This document shows positions 25,273 through 33,380 of a DNA stretch of 54,419 bases, piece after piece. The notes beneath the pieces were generated by a model, which had not been told where the DNA came from, searched no databases, and saw only the letters and a list, made by a program, of their open reading frames with translations. Within the stretch, counting starts at the first letter, position 1; each line of letters starts with the position of its first letter. The DNA is from Bryobacter sp. (GTDB taxonomy: Bacteria; Acidobacteriota; Terriglobia; Bryobacterales; Bryobacteraceae): NCBI GenBank assembly GCA_022843605.1, contig JALHNI010000028.1, positions 1 to 54,419 of the forward strand. Reading direction: 5' to 3'. The position numbers and the translations under genes were made by a program.

Positions 25273-26418
25273 GTGTTACAGCCTCCCCAGCGTTCACATG
25301 TCCAGTTTCACTGGCAGTCGCCTGAAGCGTTCCGGCCCTTTCGTACCGCGGTATCGCTTCATGGACATACTCTCCATTCTCATGAGAGCCTCGGCTTCAT
25401 TCCCCAGATATGCGGTCCTCTGCCATTGGTGGGCCACCTGATTGAGCGGCATGCTTCGCGCTATCGGGAGAAGAATGCCGGACGCCATTTGGATTTCACG
25501 CGCGCCTGGTGGACGCCACCGCTGGCACCGGCACCTGCCTTCGAGTTGGAGCGCGGCCAGATAGAGCAGGAGCTGGACCGGGCAGCGCTGGTCTCGTTGA
25601 CCGACCACGATTCGATCGCCGCGCCCATGCAGTTGCGGGTTCTGCAGCCCTACCGGCGTCTGCCGATTTCGGTGGAATGGACCATCCCTTATGGGGGCAC
25701 CTTCTTCCACCTGGGGATTCACCAGATGCCGGCGGCCGTCGCTAGCGATTGGATGCGGGCGATGGACGCCTTTACCGCGAAATCCGGAGCCGAGGCGGAG
25801 TTGCCGGATCTGCTGGCTTGGTTTCACGCCTCGCCCCAAACCCTCATCGTTTTGAACCACCCGCTCTGGGATGAAAAAGGCGTCGGCCTTGAAAAGCACT
25901 GGTTTGCGCTGGGCCGCTTACTGGGAAACTGCGGACGCTTCTTTCATGCCTTTGAACTGAACGGTCTGCGACCCTGGAGTGAGAACCGCCGGGTTACTGA
26001 CTTGGCACACGGTCTCGGTTTCCCGGTGATCTCCGGCGGCGACCGTCATGGCCGCGAACCGAATGCCTGCCTGAATCTCACCAACGCTACGACCTTTGAC
26101 CAGTTTGTGGATGAAGTTCGTGACGGCCAAAGCCAGGTTCTGTTCATGCCGCAGTACCAGCAGGGCCACACCTACCGGATTCTTCGCAATATTGCAGACG
26201 TTCTTTCCGATGATCCGGAACACGCGCTGGGCTGGCGTACCTGGAGCGACCGGGTCTTCTACGAGGCGCTCGACGGCCAAGTGCGCTCGGTCCGCGATCT
26301 GTGGGGCGCGCGGGAGCCTTGGGTGATTCGTGGCTTCATTGGCGGCGTGAATCTGACCCGCCATCCGCAGGTGCATCGCGTCGTGAAACGGGTTTGGGGC
26401 TCGCCGCAGACGGTTTAG
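25273..26418 (+). CDS. PHP domain metal-dependent phosphoesterase-like protein
   Basis: 381 residues from GTG 25273, the most upstream start after a 90-base gap; no later in-frame ATG precedes the first metal motif. The PHP signature is SLHGHTLHSHESL (HxHxxxS) with LVSLTDHDSIAAP (TDHD), IVLNHPLWDE (third-motif His) and ISGGDRHGREPNA (final Asp-His). PHP enzymes hydrolyse phosphoesters using a trinuclear metal site. An insert of about 70 residues separates the first two motifs (HASRYREKNAGRHLDFTRAWWTP), longer than in the YciV/RNase AM group. Substrate unknown. It stands downstream of the DUF697-like gene and may belong to the same transcript. Confidence 0.8.
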   Translation: MLQPPQRSHVQFHWQSPEAFRPFRTAVSLHGHTLHSHESLGFIPQICGPLPLVGHLIERHASRYREKNAGRHLDFTRAWWTPPLAPAPAFELERGQIEQELDRAALVSLTDHDSIAAPMQLRVLQPYRRLPISVEWTIPYGGTFFHLGIHQMPAAVASDWMRAMDAFTAKSGAEAELPDLLAWFHASPQTLIVLNHPLWDEKGVGLEKHWFALGRLLGNCGRFFHAFELNGLRPWSENRRVTDLAHGLGFPVISGGDRHGREPNACLNLTNATTFDQFVDEVRDGQSQVLFMPQYQQGHTYRILRNIADVLSDDPEHALGWRTWSDRVFYEALDGQVRSVRDLWGAREPWVIRGFIGGVNLTRHPQVHRVVKRVWGSPQTV

Positions 26419-26481
26419 TTGAACTACGAAACGAAGCCAATTGTGCAGTTTTCCTTTTGTGCTGATGAAGTTACGGGTGGT

Positions 26482-26499
26482 GGTGGCCAAAAGGCCACC
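26482..26499. terminator. Hairpin in the gap between convergent genes
   Basis: GGTGGCC-AAAA-GGCCACC is a perfect 7-bp stem with a 4-base loop in the 239-base space between the PHP gene and the convergent M28 peptidase gene. No T-run follows, so factor-independent termination is not certain. Nothing else was found in this gap. Confidence 0.4.
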
Positions 26500-26657
26500 C
26501 GGTCGCTTCGCTCCCGGCTGGAGGGCCGTGATGGCTTCACCTATAGGGTCGCACGCGGGGGCAAGTCTGGAGGCCGACTTAGGGTGGCAGAAGCCTGGTA
26601 AGTGACTGAACGAACGAGGGTTGCGACATATTCTTTCGAGCGGTGACTGAGTCCCGG

Positions 26658-28277
26658 CTACTTGGGGAGCCCAACGGCGGGGCGGGGGCGCCAGGCGGCG
26701 TTTGGTTTCCACGCGGGTCTCCCGGGGGCCTGCGCGGTGCGATAGCCGACCTCGAGCAGGACTTGCAGGTCTTCGACTGCGCCACTTAAGTCCCAATCGG
26801 GTTTGGGCACGTCGGACTCCTGGTGATAGTCGCTGGCGATGTACTCGGCGCGCTTGCGGGCACCAAAGTCGACCGGGCGGTCGCGGTAGTCGATTCCGGG
26901 AGCCGTCTCCAGCGAGGGGACGCCGAGGCGGGCGAATTCGAAATGGTCGCTGCGGAAGTAGAAGCCCTGTTCGGGAAAGGTGTCGCCGGTAAGCACGCGG
27001 CCTTGGCGCTTGACGGCTTCGGCGGTGAGGTCGTCGAGGGTGGAGTTTCCCAGGCCCACAATGCTGAAGTCGCGGGTACGGCCCCAGCCCCAGTTGCTGA
27101 AGTAGTCGAGGTTGATGTTGGCGATCGTTTTGGCGAGCGGATAGAGCGGCTGCTCGACGTAGTACTTGGCGCCCAGGAGGCCTTTTTCCTCGGCTGTCGG
27201 CCAGAGGAACAGTATTGTGCGGCGCGGTGCCTTGGGTAAAGCGCGAAAGGCGCGGGCGAGTTCCAGCACTCCGGCCGTCCCGGCGGCGTTGTCGCTAGCG
27301 CCGTGGAAGATAACTTTTCCTTCCTGGCCGTGATGATCCCAATGCGCGCTGTAGACGACCAGTTCGCCGGCCACCAGGGGGTCGCTGCCCGGAAGTTTGG
27401 CCACGACATTGGGCGAATCGATTCTCCGCACGGTGTTGGCGATCTGAAAGGATGCCTTGGCCTGTAGGTTCACAGCGCGGAAGCCGGCTTTTGCGGCCGC
27501 CGCTCGCAGCGCGTCGAAATCGTGGCCCGCGAAGACCTCTTTCGCACGCTCGAGCGAGAGCAGGGCCTGGGCCTTCACCCGCTTTCGCTCGTCGGGACCA
27601 CGCAGGATCATATTTTCGCGGCTGTAGTTCTGGAACAGACTGGTCCCGGACTGAGTGGAGTACAGGATGACAACCGCTGCGGCACCGCGGGCGAAGGCGC
27701 GATCCAACTTGGTTCCGGTGCGTCCGTGTTCGGTGAGAGCGCGGCCTTGAAAGAGCTTGTCGTCCAGCTTAGTAGGGTCCGCCATGTCCGGCACCGGCGG
27801 ATCACCGCTCAGGATAATGACCACTTTGCCGCGGACGTCCGTGCCCGCGTAGTCGTCCCAGCGATGCTCTGGCGCGACCACGCCATGGCCGGCGAAGACG
27901 ATGCCGACCGGAGCCACGGCAACATGCGCATCGGGCAGCACCGACCAGGCCACATAGTCGCGGCCGGGTTCGAAGGAGATTGCCTTGCCGGCGGCTTCAA
28001 TCTGCAACTTACCCGAAGACCGGATCCCCCAAAGCGGCACATTCTGCACGAAGGTTCCGTTAGGGTTGCCCGGCTCCAGCTTGAGTAGGCGGCATTGGTT
28101 GACCAGATAGTCCACCGTTCGCGCGTCACCGATCGTGCCGGGCAGCCGCCCACCGTACGGATCGGATGCCAAAACCTGGATGTGCGCCAGGATGCGCTCC
28201 GGTGTGATTCGAGCCGCGACAGGTTCGAGTTCCGGCAGCACAGCGGCAAAGGCAAGGACGGCAAGACTGATGGGCAT
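26658..28277 (-). CDS. M28 family zinc aminopeptidase, secreted, with PA domain
   Basis: 539 residues. An N-terminal hydrophobic stretch (ISLAVLAFAAVLPEL) serves as signal. The protease-associated (PA) domain lies near residues 120-260 (GIVFAGHGVVAPEHRWDDYAGTDVRGKVVIILSGDP, FARGAAAVVILYS). The M28 catalytic domain follows with all metal residues in sight: VVYSAHWDHHG (His-x-Asp), GASDNAAGTAGVLELA (bridging Asp), TAEEKGLLGAKYY (catalytic Glu pair), NLDYF (Asp) and FYFRSDHFEFARLGVP (last His). The C-terminus carries the YHQESDVPKPDWDLSG sequence common in bacterial M28 enzymes. It releases N-terminal residues from peptides in the periplasm or outside the cell. Tail after QVLLEVGYR is Pro/Arg-rich and probably disordered. 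Confidence 0.92.
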   Translation of the reverse strand: MPISLAVLAFAAVLPELEPVAARITPERILAHIQVLASDPYGGRLPGTIGDARTVDYLVNQCRLLKLEPGNPNGTFVQNVPLWGIRSSGKLQIEAAGKAISFEPGRDYVAWSVLPDAHVAVAPVGIVFAGHGVVAPEHRWDDYAGTDVRGKVVIILSGDPPVPDMADPTKLDDKLFQGRALTEHGRTGTKLDRAFARGAAAVVILYSTQSGTSLFQNYSRENMILRGPDERKRVKAQALLSLERAKEVFAGHDFDALRAAAAKAGFRAVNLQAKASFQIANTVRRIDSPNVVAKLPGSDPLVAGELVVYSAHWDHHGQEGKVIFHGASDNAAGTAGVLELARAFRALPKAPRRTILFLWPTAEEKGLLGAKYYVEQPLYPLAKTIANINLDYFSNWGWGRTRDFSIVGLGNSTLDDLTAEAVKRQGRVLTGDTFPEQGFYFRSDHFEFARLGVPSLETAPGIDYRDRPVDFGARKRAEYIASDYHQESDVPKPDWDLSGAVEDLQVLLEVGYRTAQAPGRPAWKPNAAWRPRPAVGLPK

Positions 28278-28326
28278 GCTTTCGCGTTGAGTTTACCAAA
28301 CTGCCCGCGGCAGCCGCGTTTGGACA

Positions 28327-29250
28327 CTACTCGAAAACGAAGCGGTAACCCGGGTCGAGCGTCATTTCTTCCGGTTCGCTCAGGATCAACAGGTCACGCA
28401 CAAGATATGGGTTGGTGCGGCCCTTGAACCGGTTTCGAATGACCTCAAAGCCGTGCTCAATGCCGGCTGCTTCGTCGATGTCGACATCCGCCGCCATCCG
28501 TCCGGTTGCCGTTTCCCGCATTAAGGAGATCTGTAAGTTGGCGTGATCATCCCGACTCTTGAAGCTGGCGCGACGCTCATAGCCAGGAAGGGGTTTGTGC
28601 AGTAAGCCGGGCGCGGATTTGAACTTCTTACTCTCGGAGAGAAAGGCCTCAATGCCCGAGTCAATCGTGGTGAAGCACCGATCCTGCCGGAGTACCAGCA
28701 GAGTTTGACCTTCCAGGAAACGAAAGGCCCCACCCGAGGTTGCATGCCGTGCCTTCGTAATCAGGTTCAGCATGGCAGCTTTGCGCAGCGGACCCATGGC
28801 ACTGTAGAGTGCTGCCCCGTTCAGGCCGACTAAGTCCCGATCTTCATCTTCCAGCGCGATGGGGGCGGCATGCTCCAAGTAAGCTTGGTGCCTGACTGGC
28901 AAACGCTCAAAGGTTGGCGCAGTGATGTCCTTCACCTTGCCCGGATTCACCGCCATTCGGATCCGGTTATCCGGCGACTGATTCATCTGGTTCTCCATAA
29001 TCATCTGGAAGAACGAGTAAGTCTTGAACCTAGTCGAGCTGACGGACACACGATACAGCGTTCCGGGTCCTGCCAGACACTCAATCTGCTGCACGGTGAG
29101 TTCAGTCGCACCGTTGAGGTCCAGGTTGCCCGTGGACATGGAAAACCCGCCCGCGGAACCCGGATTCGGTTGAAATGTAACATTTACCTTGCCGCTGAGT
29201 GGCTGATTCAATACATCGGAGAGCGGTAACTTCAGCGAAGCCTGAGCCAT
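28327..29250 (-). CDS. Conserved-looking protein of unknown function
   Basis: 307 residues from ATG 29250, chosen because GGAGGAAA stands just before it and the open frame to 29346 lacks a start of equal quality. No signal peptide, membrane helix or catalytic motif is recognised. The N-terminal 100 residues are beta-rich (LKLPLSDVLNQPLSGKV, GKVNVTFQPNPGSAGG, GTLYRVSVSSTRFK), suggesting a small sandwich domain, possibly with carbohydrate or immunoglobulin-like fold. The remainder includes helical and mixed segments (YSAMGPLRKAAMLNLITKARH, FRFLEGQTLLVLRQDRCF, DIDEAAGIEHGFEVIRN). Codon use matches its neighbours, so a true gene is likely. It stands alone between M28 and the divergent MBL gene. 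Confidence 0.6.
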   Translation of the reverse strand: MAQASLKLPLSDVLNQPLSGKVNVTFQPNPGSAGGFSMSTGNLDLNGATELTVQQIECLAGPGTLYRVSVSSTRFKTYSFFQMIMENQMNQSPDNRIRMAVNPGKVKDITAPTFERLPVRHQAYLEHAAPIALEDEDRDLVGLNGAALYSAMGPLRKAAMLNLITKARHATSGGAFRFLEGQTLLVLRQDRCFTTIDSGIEAFLSESKKFKSAPGLLHKPLPGYERRASFKSRDDHANLQISLMRETATGRMAADVDIDEAAGIEHGFEVIRNRFKGRTNPYLVRDLLILSEPEEMTLDPGYRFVFE

Positions 29251-29253
29251 GAG

Positions 29254-29261
29254 TTTCCTCC
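29254..29261 (-). promoter_or_regulatory. Ribosome binding site of the gene starting at 29250
   Basis: GGAGGAAA on the minus strand, four bases before the ATG; it fixes the start. Confidence 0.6.
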
Positions 29262-29326
29262 GTAACAATAAGCGATTCGACCGGATCAGGATATCATCCG
29301 TTGCCTGCGTGTGACAGAATGCAGCA

Positions 29327-30022
29327 ATGAAGATTGCCGAGGGCATTCATTCGCTTACCCAGGAGAAGGGCGGCCATGTGCATGCGTTTCTGCTGGATGA
29401 TGGAGAAGGGTTGACGCTGATCGACTCACTCTTCGACACCGACGCAAAGTTGATTTTGGATGAGATTCGGGCCATGGGCCGAGAACCAAAGGATTTGCGG
29501 CGGATTTTGCATTCGCATGCGCACCGCTCGCATATTGGCTCCACCGCCGCACTGAAGGAACTCACCGGTGTGCCGGTTTATGCGCATGAGTGGGAGGCCG
29601 GCATCATCGATGGAAGCCGCAAGGCGACGAAGGTCGGCTTTTGGCCGAAGCCCCCGCGGGAAGCCTACAAATTGCAGTTCGCTTTGGCTCTGGGCTTGGG
29701 CAAGCATCCGCCGTGCCGGGTGGATCAGACCATGAAGGACGGCGACACGGTGGGGCCGGTGACGGTGCTCGCTACGCCGGGGCACACGCCGGGATGCCTT
29801 TCGTTTTGGTGGGCTGAGCGTAAGGCGCTCTTTGTTGGCGACGTGGTGGTGAGTTGGCCGCAGGTGGAGGCCGGCTGGGAGGGGTTGACGCTCGACTACC
29901 AGGAGAACCTGCGTTCGGTGGGCAAACTGTCAGAAGTGGGAGAGCCTTTGCTCGTCGGTGTTGGCCACGGCGCTCCGATTCTTCGCGATGCGCCGGAGGT
30001 CCTACGCCGCCTTAGTTCCTGA
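29327..30022 (+). CDS. MBL-fold hydrolase with altered HxHxDH motif
   Basis: 231 residues, the length of a single-domain metallo-beta-lactamase-fold hydrolase. The first metal motif, normally HxHxDH, reads HAHRSH (His64, His66, Ser68, His69). The Asp that binds the second metal is replaced by Ser. The rest of the site is intact: LATPGHTPGCLSFW (His), LFVGDVVVSW (bridging Asp) and VGVGHGAPI (last His). Thus a single-metal enzyme or changed chemistry is likely. No signal peptide. Substrate unknown; glyoxalase-II-like or quorum-quenching activities are only guesses from the fold. It is followed by decayed gene fragments rather than an operon partner. Confidence 0.85.
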   Translation: MKIAEGIHSLTQEKGGHVHAFLLDDGEGLTLIDSLFDTDAKLILDEIRAMGREPKDLRRILHSHAHRSHIGSTAALKELTGVPVYAHEWEAGIIDGSRKATKVGFWPKPPREAYKLQFALALGLGKHPPCRVDQTMKDGDTVGPVTVLATPGHTPGCLSFWWAERKALFVGDVVVSWPQVEAGWEGLTLDYQENLRSVGKLSEVGEPLLVGVGHGAPILRDAPEVLRRLSS

Positions 30023-30051
30023 ACGCGGGAGCCGGTTCTGGCTGGACTGCT

Positions 30052-30138
30052 TCACGTGGTGCGTAGTTTGTGCCCGTAGGCCAGCGGCGTGATGCCCATC
30101 CGGCGTGAGAAGAAGCGCGCCAAGCGATTGCGGCAGAT
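30052..30138 (-). pseudogene. Remnant of an AraC-family regulator, C-terminal end
   Basis: On the minus strand the frame ending at TGA 30054-30052 reads QICRNRLARFFSRRMGITP and then LAYGHKLRTT. This is the end of the second helix-turn-helix of AraC/XylS regulators (usual consensus: S-x-x-x-L-x-R-x-F-x-(R/K)-x-x-G-x-(S/T)-P-x-x-Y-R-x-x-R). Nothing of the rest of the gene remains upstream; at about 30125 the sequence passes into a symporter fragment on the opposite strand. Too short to be functional. Confidence 0.55.
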
Positions 30139-30469
30139 CTGGCACCGCCGATCACGACTGTCTTCGTGTGGGGCGTGTCCTGGCGGCGCGGCACGGCGCA
30201 AGCCGCCATCGCGACATTAGTGACCGGGTTTGGACTTGGGGCGGCTGCGTTCGTCGTTGACTTCCCGCTTCTGGGAACGACGAAGCTCATCGCGGATGGT
30301 TGGGGCATCCCTTCATGATGCAAGCCTGGTGGCGCGCCAAGTGGAAGGACTAACGTGGCCGAATCCGCTCTCGGTCCTCAGGGGACTACTCAACGGTCTC
30401 TCTGACCCCAGGTTACTTTCGTTTGGGCTGTTGGCGCTGATCGCCGGTCTTTACGGCTGGCTGCATTAG
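30121..30469 (+). pseudogene. Remnant of a sodium:solute symporter (SSS family), 3' end, frameshifted
   Basis: Frame 30121-30315 reads QAIAADLAPPITTVFVWGVSWRR, GTAQAAIATLVTGFGLGAAAF and GWGIP, matching the late membrane helices of SSS transporters (typical: YLAPPIAAVFLLGVFWKR-T). A frame change near 30315 then gives FMMQAWWRAKW, and a second change leads to the frame ending at TAG 30469, which reads TWPNPLSVLRGLL and GLSDPRLLSFGLLALIAGLYGWL, the normal C-terminal helix. The N-terminal two thirds are absent. Its last 57 bases are overlapped by the C-terminal tail of the oppositely oriented gamma-glutamyltransferase gene. Decay by deletion plus at least two frameshifts is the simplest reading. 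Confidence 0.65.
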
Positions 30470-32132
30470 AGCTGGCGCCGGCTCCGGCTCGGCTGACCCG
30501 TCGGCCCGGGAGTCGGCCGCGCCGAAGTTCACCTTGGTTTTCGAGTTGTGCAGCACCACAGCGCCTCGACCCATCACGGAGGTGTGCTGCGGTTGAATCG
30601 CGATGACGTGGCCCATTGATGAAAGTTTCTGGAACTCCTCCAACTTTACCCGCGACTCGATCGAGACATCGCAGCCGGCGGAGGCGCGTTTGGTGAAGCG
30701 AGGCGCCTCCAGCGCGTGTTGGATGTTCATGCCGTAATCGGCTACGTTTGAGACGAATTGCGCGTGAGCGAGAGGCTGGTTGGGGCCGCCCATGATGCCG
30801 AAGCCGATGTGCTCATCGCCCTTCTCCATGTAGGCGGGAATGATGGTGTGAAAGGGACGCTTGCGCGGGGCGACGGCATTCGGCTCGGCAGGATCGAGTT
30901 CGAAGCCCGTTCCCCCGCGGTTATGCAGCATAAAGCCGAGACCTTCCACGGTGACTCGTGAGCCAAAAGCGCTGGAGAGCGATTGAATCCAGGAGGCGAC
31001 ATTGCCTTCCTTGTCGACCACTGTGAGGTAAGTGGTATCGCTGCCGAGGGGACGCCCGCGGGGGACGTCGCAATTGGCCTTCTTTGGGTCAATGAGCTTC
31101 GCGCGTTCACGGGAGTAACTCTTGTCGAGTAAGCCAGCCACCGGCGAACGGAAGTAGGCGGGATCGGCCACGTACGGCTTCAGGTCGGCGTAAGCCAGCT
31201 TCATGGCTTCGATTTTCTTGTGTAACTCCGGTGCGCTATGTGGACCCTGCGGCGCGGGCGTAAACGTCTCCAGGATATTCAGCATTTGCAGAGCAGCGAT
31301 GCCCTGTACGTTGGGAGGCAATTCGTAGACGCGCCAGCCACGATAGTCGGACGAGATGGGCTCCACCCATTGCGACGAGTACTCGGCCAAGTCAGCGGCT
31401 TGGATCGTGCCCCCCAGCCGCTCGCTGGTCGTGAGGATGGCTCGGGCGATGTCGCCTTCATAGAAGTCTCGCGGACCTTTTGTCGCCAGGAGCCGCAGCG
31501 CCTTCGCGTAGTCCGGGTTGCGGTGCAGCGTTCCGATCTGCGGCACCGGCAAGTAGACGCGCTTGCTTTCTTCGGTGACCCCGCTGCCATTGCGGAGCCC
31601 GTTCCAGGAGACGTGCACCACTTCCGTGACGGGGAAACCCTGTTCAGCATAGTAGATGGCTGCGCCGAACAGATCCTTCCAAGGCAGCTTGCCGAAACGC
31701 GCATGAGCCTTGGCCCAGCCATCGACGCAACCCGGCACGGTGACCGTGTGAATGCCGTTCGAGGGCATCTTGCCTTTTACGCCCTTGGCGGCCAACGTGG
31801 CGAGGGTCATCGCCTTGGGCGACCAACCGCTTGCATTCAGTCCGTGGATCTTGCCGTTTGCTTCGCGATAGATCATGAAGAGATCTCCGCCGATGCCATT
31901 CATCATTGGCTCGGTGATGGCCAGCACGGCATTGGCGGCGATCGCCGCATCCACCGCTGATCCGCCACGCGCCAGAATCTGCGCGCCGGCCTGCGAGGCT
32001 AGCGTTTGGCTCGTCGAGACGATTCCCTGTTGGGTCATCACCATTGAGCGTCCAAAGTTGCCACGCTCCTCGGCCATGGCCGGGATTGCCACCAACAGAA
32101 CCACGGAGAGCGCTAGTTTCATGGGGCTCATT
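30413..32132 (-). CDS. ggt: Gamma-glutamyltransferase
   Basis: About 572 residues, N-terminal-nucleophile hydrolase that cleaves or transfers gamma-glutamyl groups in the periplasm. ATG 32132 (MSPMKLALSVVLLVAIPAMAEE) gives a signal peptide; ATG 32123 also would. Family blocks: GIVSTSQTLASQAGAQILARGGSAVDAAIAA, MNGIGGDLFMIYREANG, PGCVDGWAKAHARFGKLPW and the self-cleavage site GSDTTYLTVVDKEGN with the nucleophilic Thr. FGIMGGPNQP-AHAQFVSNV and GRGAVVL complete the small subunit. The normal family ending (here FGAADSRADG) is followed by a 28-residue Pro/Gln/Lys-rich extension that reads antisense into the symporter remnant, so it was probably acquired when that gene decayed. Confidence 0.92.
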
Positions 32133-32170
32133 ATAGCTAGCTGACTGCTTTCTTGGGGTAGCATAAGGGC

Positions 32171-33337
32171 TTGCTTGCTCGAATTTCACTCCTGCCGCTC
32201 ACCCTGCTGCTTGCCGCCGTTGCGGGTGCCGCAGACTGGGATCCGGCTAAGGAAGCGGACCGCGTGATCCGCGGGCTGGTCACGGTTACCGGGCCCGAAG
32301 TGAAAGGCGCGCATGACGCGGAGTTTGTGGTCGTCCAGGATCGGGCGTACATCGTCATGATGGCCAACGACGTACAGCCGGGCGAGAACGCCGAGTGGGC
32401 TTTCGTTTACTGCACGCTCTCAGTCGTCGATCTGCACACGCTGCAAGTCTTGAAGCGGGTGCCCGTGGCCAAGGGCGGTCAGGTCTTTCGTAATGCGACG
32501 CTACCGCAAGGCTCTTGTTTTGTTCCGCGAATCATCCAGAAGGACCGCAAGACGCTGCGCGTCTTTTTTGCCAGCGAAGCGCCGCGCCAGCGTGAGGCGC
32601 AAAGTTACTTTCTCGACTTCGACCTGCGCCGTGAAGAGTTTTCCGGCCGGCTGGAGAAGGCCAAGCTTCGTACTCAGGCAGGAGTGTTTGAGATGCAGCC
32701 GAAACGGTTCTACGACGATGCCGTCGCCAATGGGTTCCGCCGGGAGCCCAAGGACTTCGGACTTTACACGATCGACTCGTTCAAGGCGTTCGATGGCCAG
32801 ACGTACGTCGTAATGAACAACTATCCGGGCGGGCAGAACGCGCTGGCGACGCTGAACAAGCGGCGAGATACATTCACCGTGGTGGGCCACTACAACCCCA
32901 CGGGGCCCGAACGGCTCACCGAGTCGGCCGTCAACCGTCTCCCTGACGGCACCTGGATGGCTATCTGCCGCCAGGACGGCGGAACGGGTAATTACATGTT
33001 CACCACCAGCCGCGACGGACGCCAGTGGACGGCGCCCCAGTACCGCGATATCGTTCCGAATGGCGGCAGTTCCAAACCGAATTTCGAGAAGTTCGGCAGC
33101 ACTTACTACCTCGGCTGGCAGGAGGCCACCCGGGTAAACGGTGTGTCCCGGTCAGTCTTTAACGTGGACGTTTCGAAAGACGGTATCCATTGGGAGCGGA
33201 AGTATCGCTTCGCGACAGATCGCTCGTTTCAGTATGCGTCTTTCCATGCGCACCAGGGCGCGGTCTACCTGACGGTCACCCAGGGGGACTCGTCACGGAG
33301 CCGCAAGGAACGGATCCTGTTCGGTCGCCTGGAGTAG
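32171..33337 (+). CDS. Secreted sialidase-fold (BNR-like) protein
   Basis: 388 residues. TTG 32171 is the only start that keeps the signal peptide (LARISLLPLTLLLAAVAGAADWD), so an unusual start codon is likely; AAGGG precedes it closely. The mature protein has repeated beta-propeller-like segments (FVVVQDRAYIVMMANDV, TFTVVGHYNPTGPERLTESAVNRLPDG, MFTTSRDGRQWTAPQY, VFNVDVSKDGIHWERKY). The S-x-D-G-x-x-W pattern recurs as in Asp-boxes of sialidases and BNR proteins. The Arg triad cannot be assigned from reading alone, so enzymatic activity is unproven. It starts 38 bases from the divergent ggt gene. Confidence 0.7.
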   Translation: MLARISLLPLTLLLAAVAGAADWDPAKEADRVIRGLVTVTGPEVKGAHDAEFVVVQDRAYIVMMANDVQPGENAEWAFVYCTLSVVDLHTLQVLKRVPVAKGGQVFRNATLPQGSCFVPRIIQKDRKTLRVFFASEAPRQREAQSYFLDFDLRREEFSGRLEKAKLRTQAGVFEMQPKRFYDDAVANGFRREPKDFGLYTIDSFKAFDGQTYVVMNNYPGGQNALATLNKRRDTFTVVGHYNPTGPERLTESAVNRLPDGTWMAICRQDGGTGNYMFTTSRDGRQWTAPQYRDIVPNGGSSKPNFEKFGSTYYLGWQEATRVNGVSRSVFNVDVSKDGIHWERKYRFATDRSFQYASFHAHQGAVYLTVTQGDSSRSRKERILFGRLE

Positions 33338-33380
33338 CCTTTTTTGCGAAGGGTAGGCTGGAGAATGCTACCGTCATCTC

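Noticed and set aside
30230..30469. Open frame read as a small membrane protein (MDLGRL...GLYGWLH)
   Set aside because: Only its second half fits a family, as the last helix of an SSS transporter; the first half is out-of-frame symporter sequence, so it was put in the pseudogene entry.
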